From the NCBI RefSeq assembly GCF_029963765.1, contig NZ_JALBYU010000026.1, positions 1 through 64,000 on the forward strand: a stretch of DNA of 64,000 bases. The letters are read 5' to 3'. The position numbers and the translations under genes are program-made. The notes beneath the pieces were generated by a model. That model made no database searches. It had not been told where the DNA came from and saw only the letters and a program-made list of their open reading frames with translations. Shown piece after piece: positions 49,324-58,564 of this stretch; the stretch's first letter is position 1; each line of letters starts with the position of its first letter. This stretch comes from Pseudomonas sp. UYIF39. GTDB taxonomy: Bacteria > Pseudomonadota > Gammaproteobacteria > Pseudomonadales > Pseudomonadaceae.

Positions 49324-50340
49324 ATGTCGGAAAAAGACACCATCTCCATTCAACTGGTGCGTGAAGCGCTGTTGCAAAGTTGCGCCCCCGGTGCGACCAC
49401 CGATGAGGCATTGAACAAGGTCGGCATCGATCCGGCATTGCTGCAAACCACCGATGCCCGCGTCCCGGCCACAGCTTATGCGCGTCTGTGGCGTTTACTG
49501 GCGCGGCGTGGGGACGACGAGTTTTTTGGCATGGACCCGCGCAAGCTCAAGTCCGGCAGCCTGGAGTTTCTCTGTCGCTGCTCTATGGTCCAGCCGAGCC
49601 TGGCCGCCGGTCTGACCTCGGGCTTGAGCTTTTTGTCGTTGATGCTCGAACACCTGCCCGCACAGCTGGTTCGTCAGCAAAGCCTGGCGGAAATCGTCCT
49701 GCTCGAAGACGACCAGGACCCGCGCCGCGCCTTCACTTATTTCACTTACTGGATGATCGTTCACGGCGTCGCCTGCTGGCTGGCGGGGCGGCGGATTCCG
49801 ATCCTGGCCATCGAGTTGCGCTGCCCGGCACCGGACTTCTGCGATGACTATCAGGTGATGTTTTCCGAGAACCTGCGTTTCGACCGGCCGCGCACACGGA
49901 TGATTTTCTCCGCCGAGTGCCTGGACTTGCCGATCAAGCGCAGTCCGGAAGAACTCAAGCGTTTCCTGGCCCATGCGCCGGCCAATATTCTGGTCAAGTA
50001 CCGCGCCCCGGAGAGCCTGGCCAGCCGGATAAAGCATGATTTACGGCAACTGCCCGCCGAACACTGGCCGGAAACCGAACCCCTGGCGCAACAGTTGTGT
50101 ATGTCGGCTTCCACCCTGCGTCGGCGCCTGGCTGAAGAGGGCCAGACTTACCAGGGGCTCAAGGACAGCGTGCGCAAGGAATTGGCGATTGTCTGGCTCG
50201 CCGAACCTGCGATTAGCTTCGCCGAGATCGCCACGCGGCTGGGGTTTGCCGATACCAGCTCTTTCTACAAGGCGTTTCGCAAGTGGTCCGGGTCAAATCC
50301 GGGGCATTACCGCAGCCTGATCCTCAATGAGGCTGACTGA
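49324..50340 (+). CDS. AraC-family regulator of the fadx operon
   Basis: 338 residues. The N-terminal domain (about 20-210) is of the Arabinose-binding/OruR-like type (PF12625-like: VREALLQSCAPGATTDEALNKVGIDPALL..., LVRQQSLAEIVLLEDD). The C-terminal AraC double helix-turn-helix is at about 230-335 (LAQQLCMSASTLRRRLAEEGQTYQGLKDSVRKELAIVWL and IATRLGFADTSSFYKAFRKWSGSNPGHYR). ATG at 49324 (MSEKDTIS) is preferred; an in-frame ATG at 49240 falls in the repeat. Sits 250 bases before the acyl-CoA operon on the same strand, as in P. putida, so it likely controls it. Confidence 0.9.
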   Translation: MSEKDTISIQLVREALLQSCAPGATTDEALNKVGIDPALLQTTDARVPATAYARLWRLLARRGDDEFFGMDPRKLKSGSLEFLCRCSMVQPSLAAGLTSGLSFLSLMLEHLPAQLVRQQSLAEIVLLEDDQDPRRAFTYFTYWMIVHGVACWLAGRRIPILAIELRCPAPDFCDDYQVMFSENLRFDRPRTRMIFSAECLDLPIKRSPEELKRFLAHAPANILVKYRAPESLASRIKHDLRQLPAEHWPETEPLAQQLCMSASTLRRRLAEEGQTYQGLKDSVRKELAIVWLAEPAISFAEIATRLGFADTSSFYKAFRKWSGSNPGHYRSLILNEAD

Positions 50341-50370
50341 TCCGAAGCCTGTGGTGTCTGGGCTGACGCT

Positions 50371-50436
50371 ATCGCGAGCAAGCTCGCTCCCACAGGGGGA
50401 CGCATTCCAAATGTGGGAGCGAGCTTGCTCGCGATG
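50371..50436. repeat. Paired REP elements
   Basis: ATCGCGAGCAAGCTCGCTCCCACAGG and the inverted ATGTGGGAGCGAGCTTGCTCGCGAT with about 15 bases between, separating the AraC gene from the acyl-CoA operon. Confidence 0.95.
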
Positions 50437-50589
50437 ACGCCCTTACAGGCGCCACATCTCTCAAATCTTGGCCAAACCAGTCACGCAACTTGATAGCTTT
50501 GACCATTGTCCCGCGCCCCGCGCAGAGCGAGTATTTCCCTGTTATTCAAGGTTCCCCCAGCCTAATAAAAATACAAAGGGATTCTGGCA

Positions 50590-52254
50590 ATGCGCGATTA
50601 TTTGTCTGCTACATCACAGTTCAATTATCAGCACACCGTCGACGCCGCACTCGCGGGCGATTTGACTGCCCTCAATGCCTGTGTCGAGTGTTGCGACCGG
50701 CATGCCTTGCCGGGGCGCATCGCACTGTTCTGGGAAGGCCGCGACGGCGCCAGCGCGACCTACACCTTCAGCGACTTGCAGGACAAAGCTGCGCGATTCG
50801 CCAATTTCCTGCTGGCCCAAGGCGTGAAAAAAGGCGACAAGGTGGCCGGTCTCCTGCCACGTAACATCGAATTGCTGATCACCGTATTCGCCACCTGGCG
50901 CATCGGCGCGGTCTACCAGCCGCTGTTCACGGCATTCGGCCCCAAAGCCATCGAACACCGCCTCAGCTCCTCTGGCGCCAAAGTGGTGGTCACCGACGCG
51001 GGCAATCGCTCCAAACTCTCTGAAGTCGCCGACTGCCCGACCATCGTCACCGTCGCTGGCCCCAAAGGCCAAGGCATTGTCCGCGGCGATTACAGCTTCT
51101 GGGCCGAACTGGCCAATTATTCTGCTGAGTGCGAACCGGTCCTGCTGACCGGTGAAGACCCGTTCCTGCTGATGTTCACCTCGGGCACCACCGGTCCGTC
51201 GAAAGCGCTGTCCGTTCCGCTCAAGGCCATCGTCGCCTTCCAGAGCTACACCCGTGACGCCGTGGACTTGCGCCCTGAAGACGCCTTCTGGAACGTCGCC
51301 GATCCGGGCTGGGCCTATGGCATCTATTTCGGTGTTACAGGTCCCATGGCCATGGGGCATCCGATCACCTTTTACGATGGCCCGTTCACCCTCGAAAGCA
51401 CCTGCCGGGTGATCAACAAATACGGTATCACCAACCTCACCGGTTCGCCGACGGCCTATCGCCTGTTGATCGCGGGTGGCGACGAGTTCGCCCGCTCGAT
51501 CAAGGGCAAGCTGCGCATTGTCAGCAGTGCCGGCGAGCCGCTGAATCCGGAAGTGATTCGCTGGTTTGCCGACAACCTCGGTGTGGTCATTCACGATCAT
51601 TACGGCCAGACCGAACTGGGCATGGTCCTGTGCAATCACCATGCTCTGGAGCATCCGGTCCACATGGGCGCCGCCGGTTTCACTTCGCCAGGTCACCGCA
51701 TTGTGGTGCTGGACGACGAGTACAAAGAACTCGGCGTCGGCCAGCCGGGCATTCTGGCCATCGATCGTACCCAGTCGCCGATGTGCTGGTTCGCCGGTTA
51801 CGAAGGCGCACCGACCAAGGCCTTCGTCGGCAACTATTACCTGAGCGGCGACACCGTCGAGTGGAACCCGGACGGCAGCATCAGTTTCGTTGGTCGCAGC
51901 GACGACGTGATCACCACCTCCGGTTATCGCGTCGGTCCGTTCGACGTGGAAAGCGCGTTGATCGAACACCCGGCCGTGGTCGAAGCGGCAGTGGTCGGCA
52001 AACCCGATCCAGAGCGTACCGAACTGGTCAAAGCCTTTGTCGTGCTCAGCGCGCAATACCGCGCTGCACCGGAACTGGCCGAAGAACTGCGTCAACACGT
52101 GCGCAAACGACTGGCCGCGCACTCGTACCCTCGTGAAATCGAATTTGTCAGCGAATTGCCGAAAACCCCTAGCGGCAAATTGCAGCGCTTTATCTTGCGC
52201 AACCAGGAAATCGCCAAGGCTCAAGAGGCCGCCGCGAAGAACGTTTCAGCTTGA
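50590..52254 (+). CDS. fadDx: AMP-binding acyl-CoA synthetase (FadDx-like)
   Basis: 554-residue ANL-family ligase that activates a carboxylic acid to its CoA thioester via an acyl-adenylate. Motifs: LLMFTSGTTGPSKAL (P-loop), HYGQTELG (A5), YYLSGDTVEWNPDGSISFVGRSDDVITTSGYRVGPFDVES (A7-A8) and KTPSGKLQR with the A10 lysine. Sequence type is nearer acetyl/propionyl/medium-branched acyl ligases than long-chain FadD. First gene of a five-gene operon that in P. putida corresponds to PP_2213-2217; AAAGGGA precedes the ATG. The natural substrate (2-methylbutyrate, isovalerate or similar) is inferred. Confidence 0.88.
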   Translation: MRDYLSATSQFNYQHTVDAALAGDLTALNACVECCDRHALPGRIALFWEGRDGASATYTFSDLQDKAARFANFLLAQGVKKGDKVAGLLPRNIELLITVFATWRIGAVYQPLFTAFGPKAIEHRLSSSGAKVVVTDAGNRSKLSEVADCPTIVTVAGPKGQGIVRGDYSFWAELANYSAECEPVLLTGEDPFLLMFTSGTTGPSKALSVPLKAIVAFQSYTRDAVDLRPEDAFWNVADPGWAYGIYFGVTGPMAMGHPITFYDGPFTLESTCRVINKYGITNLTGSPTAYRLLIAGGDEFARSIKGKLRIVSSAGEPLNPEVIRWFADNLGVVIHDHYGQTELGMVLCNHHALEHPVHMGAAGFTSPGHRIVVLDDEYKELGVGQPGILAIDRTQSPMCWFAGYEGAPTKAFVGNYYLSGDTVEWNPDGSISFVGRSDDVITTSGYRVGPFDVESALIEHPAVVEAAVVGKPDPERTELVKAFVVLSAQYRAAPELAEELRQHVRKRLAAHSYPREIEFVSELPKTPSGKLQRFILRNQEIAKAQEAAAKNVSA

Positions 52255-52270
52255 ATCCAAGGAAACAATG

Positions 52271-53032
52271 ATGCAGATCGAAAACAAGGTTTTTCTCGTC
52301 ACCGGCGGTGCGTCCGGCCTCGGTGCGGCCACCGCTGAAATGCTGGTCGCGGCGGGCGCCAAAGTGATGCTGGTGGACATGAACGCCGAAGCCGTTGCGG
52401 CCCAGGCTGAACGTCTTGGCGCGCAAAGCGTGGTGGCGGACATCAGCAACGAAGCCGCGGCGCAAGCCGCTGTGCAGGCGACGGTCAAAGCCTTCGGTGG
52501 CCTGAATGGTCTGGTCAACTGCGCTGGTATCGTGCGCGGTGAGAAGATCCTCGGTAAGAACGGTCCACACGTGTTGGCCAATTTCAGCCAGGTGATCGAC
52601 GTCAACCTGATCGGCAGTTTCAACATGCTGCGCCTGGCCGCTGCGGCGATTGCCGAAACCGAAGCAGATGTTGATGGCGAGCGCGGTGTAATCATCAACA
52701 CCGCCTCGGCTGCAGCCTATGACGGCCAGATCGGCCAGGCTGCGTATGCCGCCTCCAAAGGCGCGATCGTCAGCCTGACCTTGCCCGCCGCTCGTGAACT
52801 GGCGCGCTTCGGCATCCGCGTGATGACCATCGCCCCCGGCATTTTCGAAACCCCGATGATGGCCGGCATGGCTCCGGAAGTCCGCGCGTCCCTGGCGGCC
52901 GGCGTGCCGTTTCCGCCACGTTTGGGCAAACCGAGCGAGTATGCCGGGCTGGTCAGGCATATCATTGAAAACAGCATGCTCAATGGCGAGGTGATCCGTC
53001 TCGATGGCGCCTTGCGCATGGCCGCCAAATAA
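52271..53032 (+). CDS. fadB2x: 3-hydroxyacyl-CoA dehydrogenase, SDR type II (FadB2x)
   Basis: 253-residue SDR resembling mammalian HSD17B10, the 2-methyl-3-hydroxybutyryl-CoA dehydrogenase of isoleucine breakdown. TGGASGLGAATA binds NAD with the acidic VDMNAEA after strand 2; NCAGIVRGEKILGKNGPHVLANFSQVIDVNLIGSFNM and the catalytic Y-x3-K in AAYAASKGA follow, with PFPPRLGKPSEYA near the end. Start at 52271 (MQIENK) rather than the adjacent ATG at 52268, because AAGGA lies seven bases before it. Twelve bases separate it from the thiolase. Confidence 0.9.
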   Translation: MQIENKVFLVTGGASGLGAATAEMLVAAGAKVMLVDMNAEAVAAQAERLGAQSVVADISNEAAAQAAVQATVKAFGGLNGLVNCAGIVRGEKILGKNGPHVLANFSQVIDVNLIGSFNMLRLAAAAIAETEADVDGERGVIINTASAAAYDGQIGQAAYAASKGAIVSLTLPAARELARFGIRVMTIAPGIFETPMMAGMAPEVRASLAAGVPFPPRLGKPSEYAGLVRHIIENSMLNGEVIRLDGALRMAAK

Positions 53033-53044
53033 GGAGGATTTGTC

Positions 53045-54238
53045 ATGACTATTTCCAACGATCCCATTGTTATCGTCAGCGCCGTCCGCACCCCGATGGG
53101 TGGTTTCCAGGGCGAACTGAAAAGCCTGACCGCACCGCAACTCGGTGCTGCGGCGATTCGCGCTGCTGTCGAGCGTGCCGGTGTGGCGCCAGACTCGGTT
53201 GAAGAAGTGCTGTTCGGTTGCGTCCTGTCCGCCGGCCTCGGCCAGGCCCCGGCGCGCCAAGCCGCACTGGGCGCCGGGCTGGATAAATCGACCCGTTGCA
53301 CCACTCTGAACAAAATGTGCGGTTCGGGCATGGAAGCGGCCATTCTGGCCCACGACATCCTGGTGGCCGGCAGCGCCGACGTGGTCGTCGCCGGCGGCAT
53401 GGAAAGCATGTCCAACGCCCCGTATCTGCTGGACCGCGCCCGCAGCGGTTACCGCATGGGCCACGGTCGTGTGCTTGATCACATGTTCCTCGACGGTCTG
53501 GAAGACGCTTACGACAAAGGTCGCCTGATGGGCACCTACGCCGAGGATTGCGCTGAAACCAACGGTTTCACCCGCGAAGCCCAGGACGCGTTTGCCATTG
53601 CCTCGACCACCCGCGCGCAGCAGGCGATCAAGGACGGCAGTTTCAAAGACGAGATCGTGCCGCTCACCGTGACCGTCGGCAAAGAGCAGGTGCTGATCAG
53701 CAACGACGAACAACCACCGAAAGCCAAACTGGACAAGATCGCTTCCTTGAAACCGGCGTTCCGCGACGGCGGCACGGTGACGGCGGCGAACTCCAGCTCC
53801 ATTTCCGATGGTGCTGCGGCGCTGGTGTTGATGCGCCGTTCCGAAGCTGAAAAGCGCAGTTTGAAACCGCTGGCAGTGATTCACGGCCACGCCGCGTTTG
53901 CCGACACCCCGGGCCTGTTCCCGGTGGCACCGGTGGGCGCGATCGAGAAGCTGATGAAAAAAACCGGCTGGTCGCTGGACGAAGTCGATCTGGTCGAAGT
54001 CAACGAAGCCTTCGCCGTGGTCAGTCTTGTGACCATGACCAAACTGGAAATTCCCCACGAGAAGGTCAACGTTCACGGCGGCGCTTGCGCCCTCGGTCAC
54101 CCGATTGGTGCGTCTGGCGCGCGGATCCTAGTGACCTTGCTCTCGGCCTTGCGCCAGAAAGGCCTGAAGCGCGGCGTTGCAGCGATCTGCATCGGCGGCG
54201 GTGAAGCCACGGCCATGGCCGTTGAATGCCTGTACTAA
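53045..54238 (+). CDS. fadAx: Acetyl-CoA C-acyltransferase / thiolase (FadAx)
   Basis: 397-residue thiolase II. Acylated Cys in LNKMCGSGMEA, His in GGACALGHPIGASGARI and the second Cys in AAICIGGGEATAM are all present. In this operon it would cleave 2-methylacetoacetyl-CoA to acetyl-CoA and propionyl-CoA, though a general 3-ketoacyl-CoA role cannot be excluded. GGAGGA precedes the ATG. Length standard; nine bases to the next gene. Confidence 0.93.
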   Translation: MTISNDPIVIVSAVRTPMGGFQGELKSLTAPQLGAAAIRAAVERAGVAPDSVEEVLFGCVLSAGLGQAPARQAALGAGLDKSTRCTTLNKMCGSGMEAAILAHDILVAGSADVVVAGGMESMSNAPYLLDRARSGYRMGHGRVLDHMFLDGLEDAYDKGRLMGTYAEDCAETNGFTREAQDAFAIASTTRAQQAIKDGSFKDEIVPLTVTVGKEQVLISNDEQPPKAKLDKIASLKPAFRDGGTVTAANSSSISDGAAALVLMRRSEAEKRSLKPLAVIHGHAAFADTPGLFPVAPVGAIEKLMKKTGWSLDEVDLVEVNEAFAVVSLVTMTKLEIPHEKVNVHGGACALGHPIGASGARILVTLLSALRQKGLKRGVAAICIGGGEATAMAVECLY

Positions 54239-54247
54239 GGAATCACT

Positions 54248-55375
54248 ATGCTCCCGACTGACGAACAACTTCAGATCAGCGACGCGGCGCGGCAGTTTGC
54301 CCAGGAACGGCTGAAACCGTTCGCCGCCGAATGGGACCGCGAGCATCGCTTCCCCAAGGAAGCCATCGGCGAGATGGCGGAACTGGGCTTCTTCGGCATG
54401 TTGGTGCCGGAAGAGTGGGGCGGTTGCGACACCGGTTACCTGGCCTACGCCATGGCCCTGGAAGAAATCGCGGCCGGCGACGGCGCCTGCTCGACCATCA
54501 TGAGCGTGCACAACTCGGTGGGTTGCGTGCCGATTCTGAAGTACGGCAACGACGACCAGAAAGAACGCTTCCTCAAACCCTTGGCCAGCGGCTCGATGCT
54601 CGGGGCTTTTGCCCTCACCGAACCGCAGGCCGGCTCCGACGCCAGCGGCTTGAAAACCCGCGCGCGTCTGGAAGGCGATCACTACGTGTTGAATGGCTGC
54701 AAACAGTTCATCACCTCCGGGCAGAACGCCGGGGTGGTGATTGTGTTCGCCGTGACTGATCCGAGTGCCGGCAAGCGTGGCATCACGGCGCTGATCGTGC
54801 CCACCGATTCACCGGGCTACAAAGTCGCACGGGTCGAAGACAAGCTCGGCCAGCATGCGTCCGACACCTGCCAGATCCTGTTCGAAGACGTGAAGGTGCC
54901 GGTGGCCAACCGCTTGGGCGAGGAGGGCGAAGGTTATCGAATCGCCCTGGCCAACCTCGAAGGCGGCCGGGTCGGCATCGCTTCGCAGTCGGTGGGCATG
55001 GCCCGCGCCGCGTTCGAAGCCGCCCGCGACTACGCCCGAGAGCGTGAAAGCTTCGGCAAGCCAATCATCGAACATCAAGCGGTCGCGTTCCGCCTGGCGG
55101 ACATGGCAACCCAAATCGCTGTGGCCCGGCAGATGGTGCATTACGCGGCGGCATTAAGAGACAGCGGCAAGCCGGCCTTGGTCGAAGCGTCCATGGCCAA
55201 GCTGTTCGCCTCGGAAATGGCCGAGAAGGTGTGCTCCGCAGCCTTGCAAACCCTCGGTGGTTACGGATACTTGAACGATTTCCCGCTGGAGCGGATCTAC
55301 CGCGACGTGCGGGTCTGCCAGATCTACGAAGGCACCAGCGATATTCAGCGCATGGTCATTTCGCGCAATCTTTGA
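54248..55375 (+). CDS. Acyl-CoA dehydrogenase (short/branched chain)
   Basis: 375-residue FAD enzyme forming the alpha,beta double bond; electrons pass to ETF. Family markers: FALTEPQAGSDASGLKTRA, FITSGQNAGVVIVFAVTD, the IAVARQ helix and the C-terminal QTLGGYGYLNDFPLERIYRDVRVCQIYEGTSDIQRMVISRNL with the catalytic-base Glu in YEGTSD. In the operon it would convert 2-methylbutyryl-CoA (or a similar short branched acyl-CoA) to tiglyl-CoA. A second acyl-CoA dehydrogenase with similar sequence is convergent 1 kb downstream. Confidence 0.93.
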   Translation: MLPTDEQLQISDAARQFAQERLKPFAAEWDREHRFPKEAIGEMAELGFFGMLVPEEWGGCDTGYLAYAMALEEIAAGDGACSTIMSVHNSVGCVPILKYGNDDQKERFLKPLASGSMLGAFALTEPQAGSDASGLKTRARLEGDHYVLNGCKQFITSGQNAGVVIVFAVTDPSAGKRGITALIVPTDSPGYKVARVEDKLGQHASDTCQILFEDVKVPVANRLGEEGEGYRIALANLEGGRVGIASQSVGMARAAFEAARDYARERESFGKPIIEHQAVAFRLADMATQIAVARQMVHYAAALRDSGKPALVEASMAKLFASEMAEKVCSAALQTLGGYGYLNDFPLERIYRDVRVCQIYEGTSDIQRMVISRNL

Positions 55376-55389
55376 GAAGGAAGCTACTT

Positions 55390-56163
55390 GTGAACTACGA
55401 AACGATTTTGCTGGAAACCCACGGTCGTGTGGGCCTGATCACCCTGAACCGTCAGCAGGCGCTGAATGCGTTGAACGCGCAGATCGTCAGCGAGCTGAAC
55501 CACGCCCTCGATGGCCTGGAAGCCGATTCAAACATCGGCTGCATCGTGCTGACCGGCTCGAAAAAAGCCTTCGCGGCCGGCGCCGATATCAAGGAAATGG
55601 CCGAACTGACCTACCCGCAGATCTACCTCGACGACCTGTTCAGCGACAGCGATCGCGTGGCTAACCGCCGCAAGCCGATCATTGCCGCCGTCAACGGTTA
55701 CGCCTTGGGCGGTGGATGTGAACTGGCGCTGATGTGCGACTTCATCCTGGCCGGCGACAACGCCAAATTCGGTCAGCCGGAAATCAACCTCGGCGTACTG
55801 CCGGGCATGGGCGGCACCCAGCGCTTGACCCGCGCGGTGGGCAAGGCCAAGGCCATGGAAATGTGCCTCAGCGGTCGACTGATCGATGCGGTGGAAGCGG
55901 AGCGTTGCGGGATTGTGGCGCGGATTGTTCCGGCTGATGAGCTGCTGGAAGAAGCGTTGAAAGTCGCGGCGCTGATTGCCAAGAAGTCGTTGCCGATTGC
56001 GATGATGATCAAGGAAAGCGTCAACCGCGCATTTGAAGTGAGCCTGTCGGAAGGTGTGCGCTTTGAGCGTCGGGTGTTCCATGCGGCGTTTGCGACGCAG
56101 GATCAGAAGGAAGGGATGGCGGCGTTTATTGCCAAGCGTGAGGCCGAGTTCCAAGGTAAGTGA
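55390..56163 (+). CDS. fadB1x: Enoyl-CoA hydratase (FadB1x)
   Basis: 257-residue crotonase with both catalytic glutamates: YALGGGCELALMCD and FGQPEINLGVLPGMGGTQRL. Hydrates enoyl-CoA such as tiglyl-CoA to the 3-hydroxy form, the step between the acyl-CoA dehydrogenase and the FadB2x dehydrogenase. The start is GTG at 55390 (MNYETILLE) with GAAGGAAG upstream at about 9 bases; the open frame runs further back into the preceding gene but out of family. Last gene of the operon; a REP pair follows. Confidence 0.92.
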   Translation: MNYETILLETHGRVGLITLNRQQALNALNAQIVSELNHALDGLEADSNIGCIVLTGSKKAFAAGADIKEMAELTYPQIYLDDLFSDSDRVANRRKPIIAAVNGYALGGGCELALMCDFILAGDNAKFGQPEINLGVLPGMGGTQRLTRAVGKAKAMEMCLSGRLIDAVEAERCGIVARIVPADELLEEALKVAALIAKKSLPIAMMIKESVNRAFEVSLSEGVRFERRVFHAAFATQDQKEGMAAFIAKREAEFQGK

Positions 56164-56183
56164 TGTAGCGTCCTCACTGACGT

Positions 56184-56270
56184 CATCGCGAGCAAGCTCG
56201 CTCCCACAGTGGATTAGCGGTGTTCACAGATCTTGTGTACACAGAAGAACCCTGTGGGAGCGAGCTTGTC
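56184..56270. repeat. Paired REP elements, one copy altered
   Basis: ATCGCGAGCAAGCTCGCTCCCACAG and the inverted CCTGTGGGAGCGAGCTTGTCTCCGGGCG about 40 bases apart, between the convergent hydratase and acyl-CoA dehydrogenase. The second copy diverges after GAGCTTG (TCTCCGG instead of CTCGCG). Confidence 0.9.
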
Positions 56271-56302
56271 TCCGGGCGGCGATCCGACGATGCTTTTGGG
56301 CA

Positions 56303-57454
56303 TCACACCAAGTAGTGCTTCAGCTCCCGAGCAATCACCATCCGCTGTATCTCGCTCGACCCTTCATAAATCTGCGTAATCCGCGCATCCCGGTAATAAC
56401 GCTCTACCGGGTAATCCTCCAGATACCCGTACCCGCCATGAATCTGCATCGCCGACGAACACACTTTCTCGGCCATCTCGGATGCAAACAGCTTCGCCTG
56501 TGAAGCCTCCGACAGACACGGCTTGCCGGCACTGCGCAACCGCGCGGCATGCAGGATCAGTAAACGTGCAGCATTCAACCGGGTGTGCATGTCGGCCAGC
56601 ATGTTGGCGATGCTCTGGTGCTCGATGATCGGCTTGTTGAACTGCACCCGATCCCGCGAGTAGGCCAGCGCCGCTTCAAATGCCGCGCGAGCAATGCCCA
56701 ACGCCTGCGCCGCGATGCCGATGCGGCCGCCTTCAAGGTTCGACAGGGCGATTGCCAAACCTTTGCCGCGCTCACCCAACAGGTTGGCTTCGGGAATCGT
56801 GCAGTTGCTCAGGGTCACCGCGCAGGTATCGGAAGCACGGATGCCCATCTTGTGTTCGGTGCGATCAACGATGAAACCGGTTGTATCGGTTGGCACCAGG
56901 AACGCCGAGATGCCGCGCTTGCCCAGGTCCGGATCGGTCACCGCGAACACGATGGCCAGTTTCGCCCGTTTGCCATTGCTGACGAATTGCTTGGCGCCGT
57001 TGATCACCCACTGACCATCGCGCAGTTCGGCGCGGGTGCGCAGGTTGTGGGCTTCGGAACCGGCCTGCGGTTCGGTCAGGCAGAAGCAGCCGATGGCCTG
57101 TCCGCTGGCCAGATCCGGTAGCCAGGTCTGTTTCTGTTCTTCAGTGCCGTAGTTGAGGACCGGACCGCAGCCCACTGAGTTGTGAATGCTCATCAGTGCG
57201 CCCGTGGCGCCGTCGCCGGCCGAAATCTCTTCCACCGCCAAGGCGTAGGCGACGTAATCGACATAGGTGCCGCCCCATTCCTCAGGCACCACCATGCCCA
57301 GCAGACCCAGTTCGCCCATTTTCGCCACCAGACCGTCATCGATCCAGCCGGCCTTTTCCCAGGCCTGTGCGTGGGGTGCGATTTCGCCGCGGGCAAAGTC
57401 CCGGGCCATGTCGCGGATCATGACTTGCTCTTCGCTCAATTCGATATCGTGCAT
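56303..57454 (-). CDS. Acyl-CoA dehydrogenase (isobutyryl-CoA dehydrogenase-like)
   Basis: 383-residue FAD acyl-CoA dehydrogenase with the family markers FCLTEPQAGSEAHNLRTRA, FVSNGKRAKLAIVFAVTD, and the C-terminal MQIHGGYGYLEDYPVERYYRDARITQIYEGSSEIQRMVIAREL with the base Glu in YEGSSE. Starts three bases after the stop of a 3-hydroxyisobutyryl-CoA hydrolase, so the pair points to valine breakdown (isobutyryl-CoA to methacrylyl-CoA). Substrate specificity is inferred from that partner. Convergent with the fadx operon, whose hydratase could supply the missing step. Confidence 0.9.
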   Translation of the reverse strand: MHDIELSEEQVMIRDMARDFARGEIAPHAQAWEKAGWIDDGLVAKMGELGLLGMVVPEEWGGTYVDYVAYALAVEEISAGDGATGALMSIHNSVGCGPVLNYGTEEQKQTWLPDLASGQAIGCFCLTEPQAGSEAHNLRTRAELRDGQWVINGAKQFVSNGKRAKLAIVFAVTDPDLGKRGISAFLVPTDTTGFIVDRTEHKMGIRASDTCAVTLSNCTIPEANLLGERGKGLAIALSNLEGGRIGIAAQALGIARAAFEAALAYSRDRVQFNKPIIEHQSIANMLADMHTRLNAARLLILHAARLRSAGKPCLSEASQAKLFASEMAEKVCSSAMQIHGGYGYLEDYPVERYYRDARITQIYEGSSEIQRMVIARELKHYLV

Positions 57455-57457
57455 GGC

Positions 57458-58564
57458 TCAGCTCCCGCTTTGGTCAAAACCCGTGAAGAAACTCGCGACG
57501 TGCTCGGCGTCCAGCGCCTGCAAGGTCGGCGGGTTCCAGCGCGGTTTCTTGTCTTTGTCGATCAGCAAGGCGCGCACGCCTTCGATCAGGTCGCCGCGCT
57601 CGAACCACTGACGGTCCAGGTGCAGCTCAAGGGCGAAGCAGTCTTCCAGACTCAAGTGCCGACCACGACGGAGCATTTCCAGGGTCACGCCCATGGCCAG
57701 CGGTGAACGGCTTTCCAGCAGGTCGGCGGTGGTCGTGGCCCACTCGTGGCTGTCGGCGACCGTTACTTCACGCAATTGCTCAACAATACTCGGCACATCG
57801 GGCAGGGCGAAGAAGTGATCGATGGCCGGGCGCAACGCCGCCAAAGGTGGTGCCGGCAGTTGTTGCACGGCGAGTTTCGCCAGCAGGCCTTGAAGGTCCT
57901 TCAACGGTGTTTCGTGCCATTCGAGCTGATCGAGTTGCTCGTCGAGAGTGCCCAGCCTGTCGCTTTCCAGGTACCAGTCGGCCAGGCCGCAATAGAGCGC
58001 ATCGGCCGCGCGGATCTGCATGCCGCTGACGCCTAGGTAAATCCCCAGTTCACCGGGAACGCGTGGCAGGAAATGGCTGCCACCGACATCCGGGAAATAA
58101 CCGATCGCCACTTCCGGCATTGCCAGACGGCTTTTCTCGGTGACCACCCGCAAGTCAGCGCCTTGCACCAGGCCCATGCCGCCACCCAGGACAAAACCGT
58201 CCATCAAGGCGAGCACAGGTTTGCAGTAATGGTGAATCGCGAGGTCGAGGGCGTATTCCTCAACGAAGAAATCTTCGTGCAGCGTGTCGCTGTTTTTGAA
58301 GCTGTCGTACAGCGAACGGATGTCGCCGCCGGCACAGAACGCCTTCTCGCCAGCACCGCGCAATACCACTGCGTGTACGTGCGGATCCAGTGCCCAGGCG
58401 TCGAGCTGACGCTGCAGATGGCGCACCATGTCCAGGGTAATGGCGTTGAGGCCGGCGGGGCGATTGAGGGTCAGGTGACCGATGTGGTTGCGAACCTCGG
58501 CCAGCACTTCGTTTTGCGTGGCATCCTTGGACGAAGTCCCCTTCGATGAAACCTGAGCAGTCAT
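57458..58564 (-). CDS. 3-hydroxyisobutyryl-CoA hydrolase
   Basis: 368 residues. Crotonase-fold N-terminal part with GEKAFCAGGDIRSLYDSF and DGFVLGGGMGLVQGADLRVVTEKSRLAMPEVAIGYFPDVGGSHFLPR, followed by a long helical C-terminal region (about 220-368) typical of the HIBYL-CoA hydrolase (ECH_2) group and absent from ordinary hydratases; the family Glu and Asp are in PEVAIGYFPDVGG. Releases 3-hydroxyisobutyrate from its CoA ester in valine degradation. ATG at 58564 has AGGGAG seven bases upstream. Confidence 0.92.
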   Translation of the reverse strand: MTAQVSSKGTSSKDATQNEVLAEVRNHIGHLTLNRPAGLNAITLDMVRHLQRQLDAWALDPHVHAVVLRGAGEKAFCAGGDIRSLYDSFKNSDTLHEDFFVEEYALDLAIHHYCKPVLALMDGFVLGGGMGLVQGADLRVVTEKSRLAMPEVAIGYFPDVGGSHFLPRVPGELGIYLGVSGMQIRAADALYCGLADWYLESDRLGTLDEQLDQLEWHETPLKDLQGLLAKLAVQQLPAPPLAALRPAIDHFFALPDVPSIVEQLREVTVADSHEWATTTADLLESRSPLAMGVTLEMLRRGRHLSLEDCFALELHLDRQWFERGDLIEGVRALLIDKDKKPRWNPPTLQALDAEHVASFFTGFDQSGS

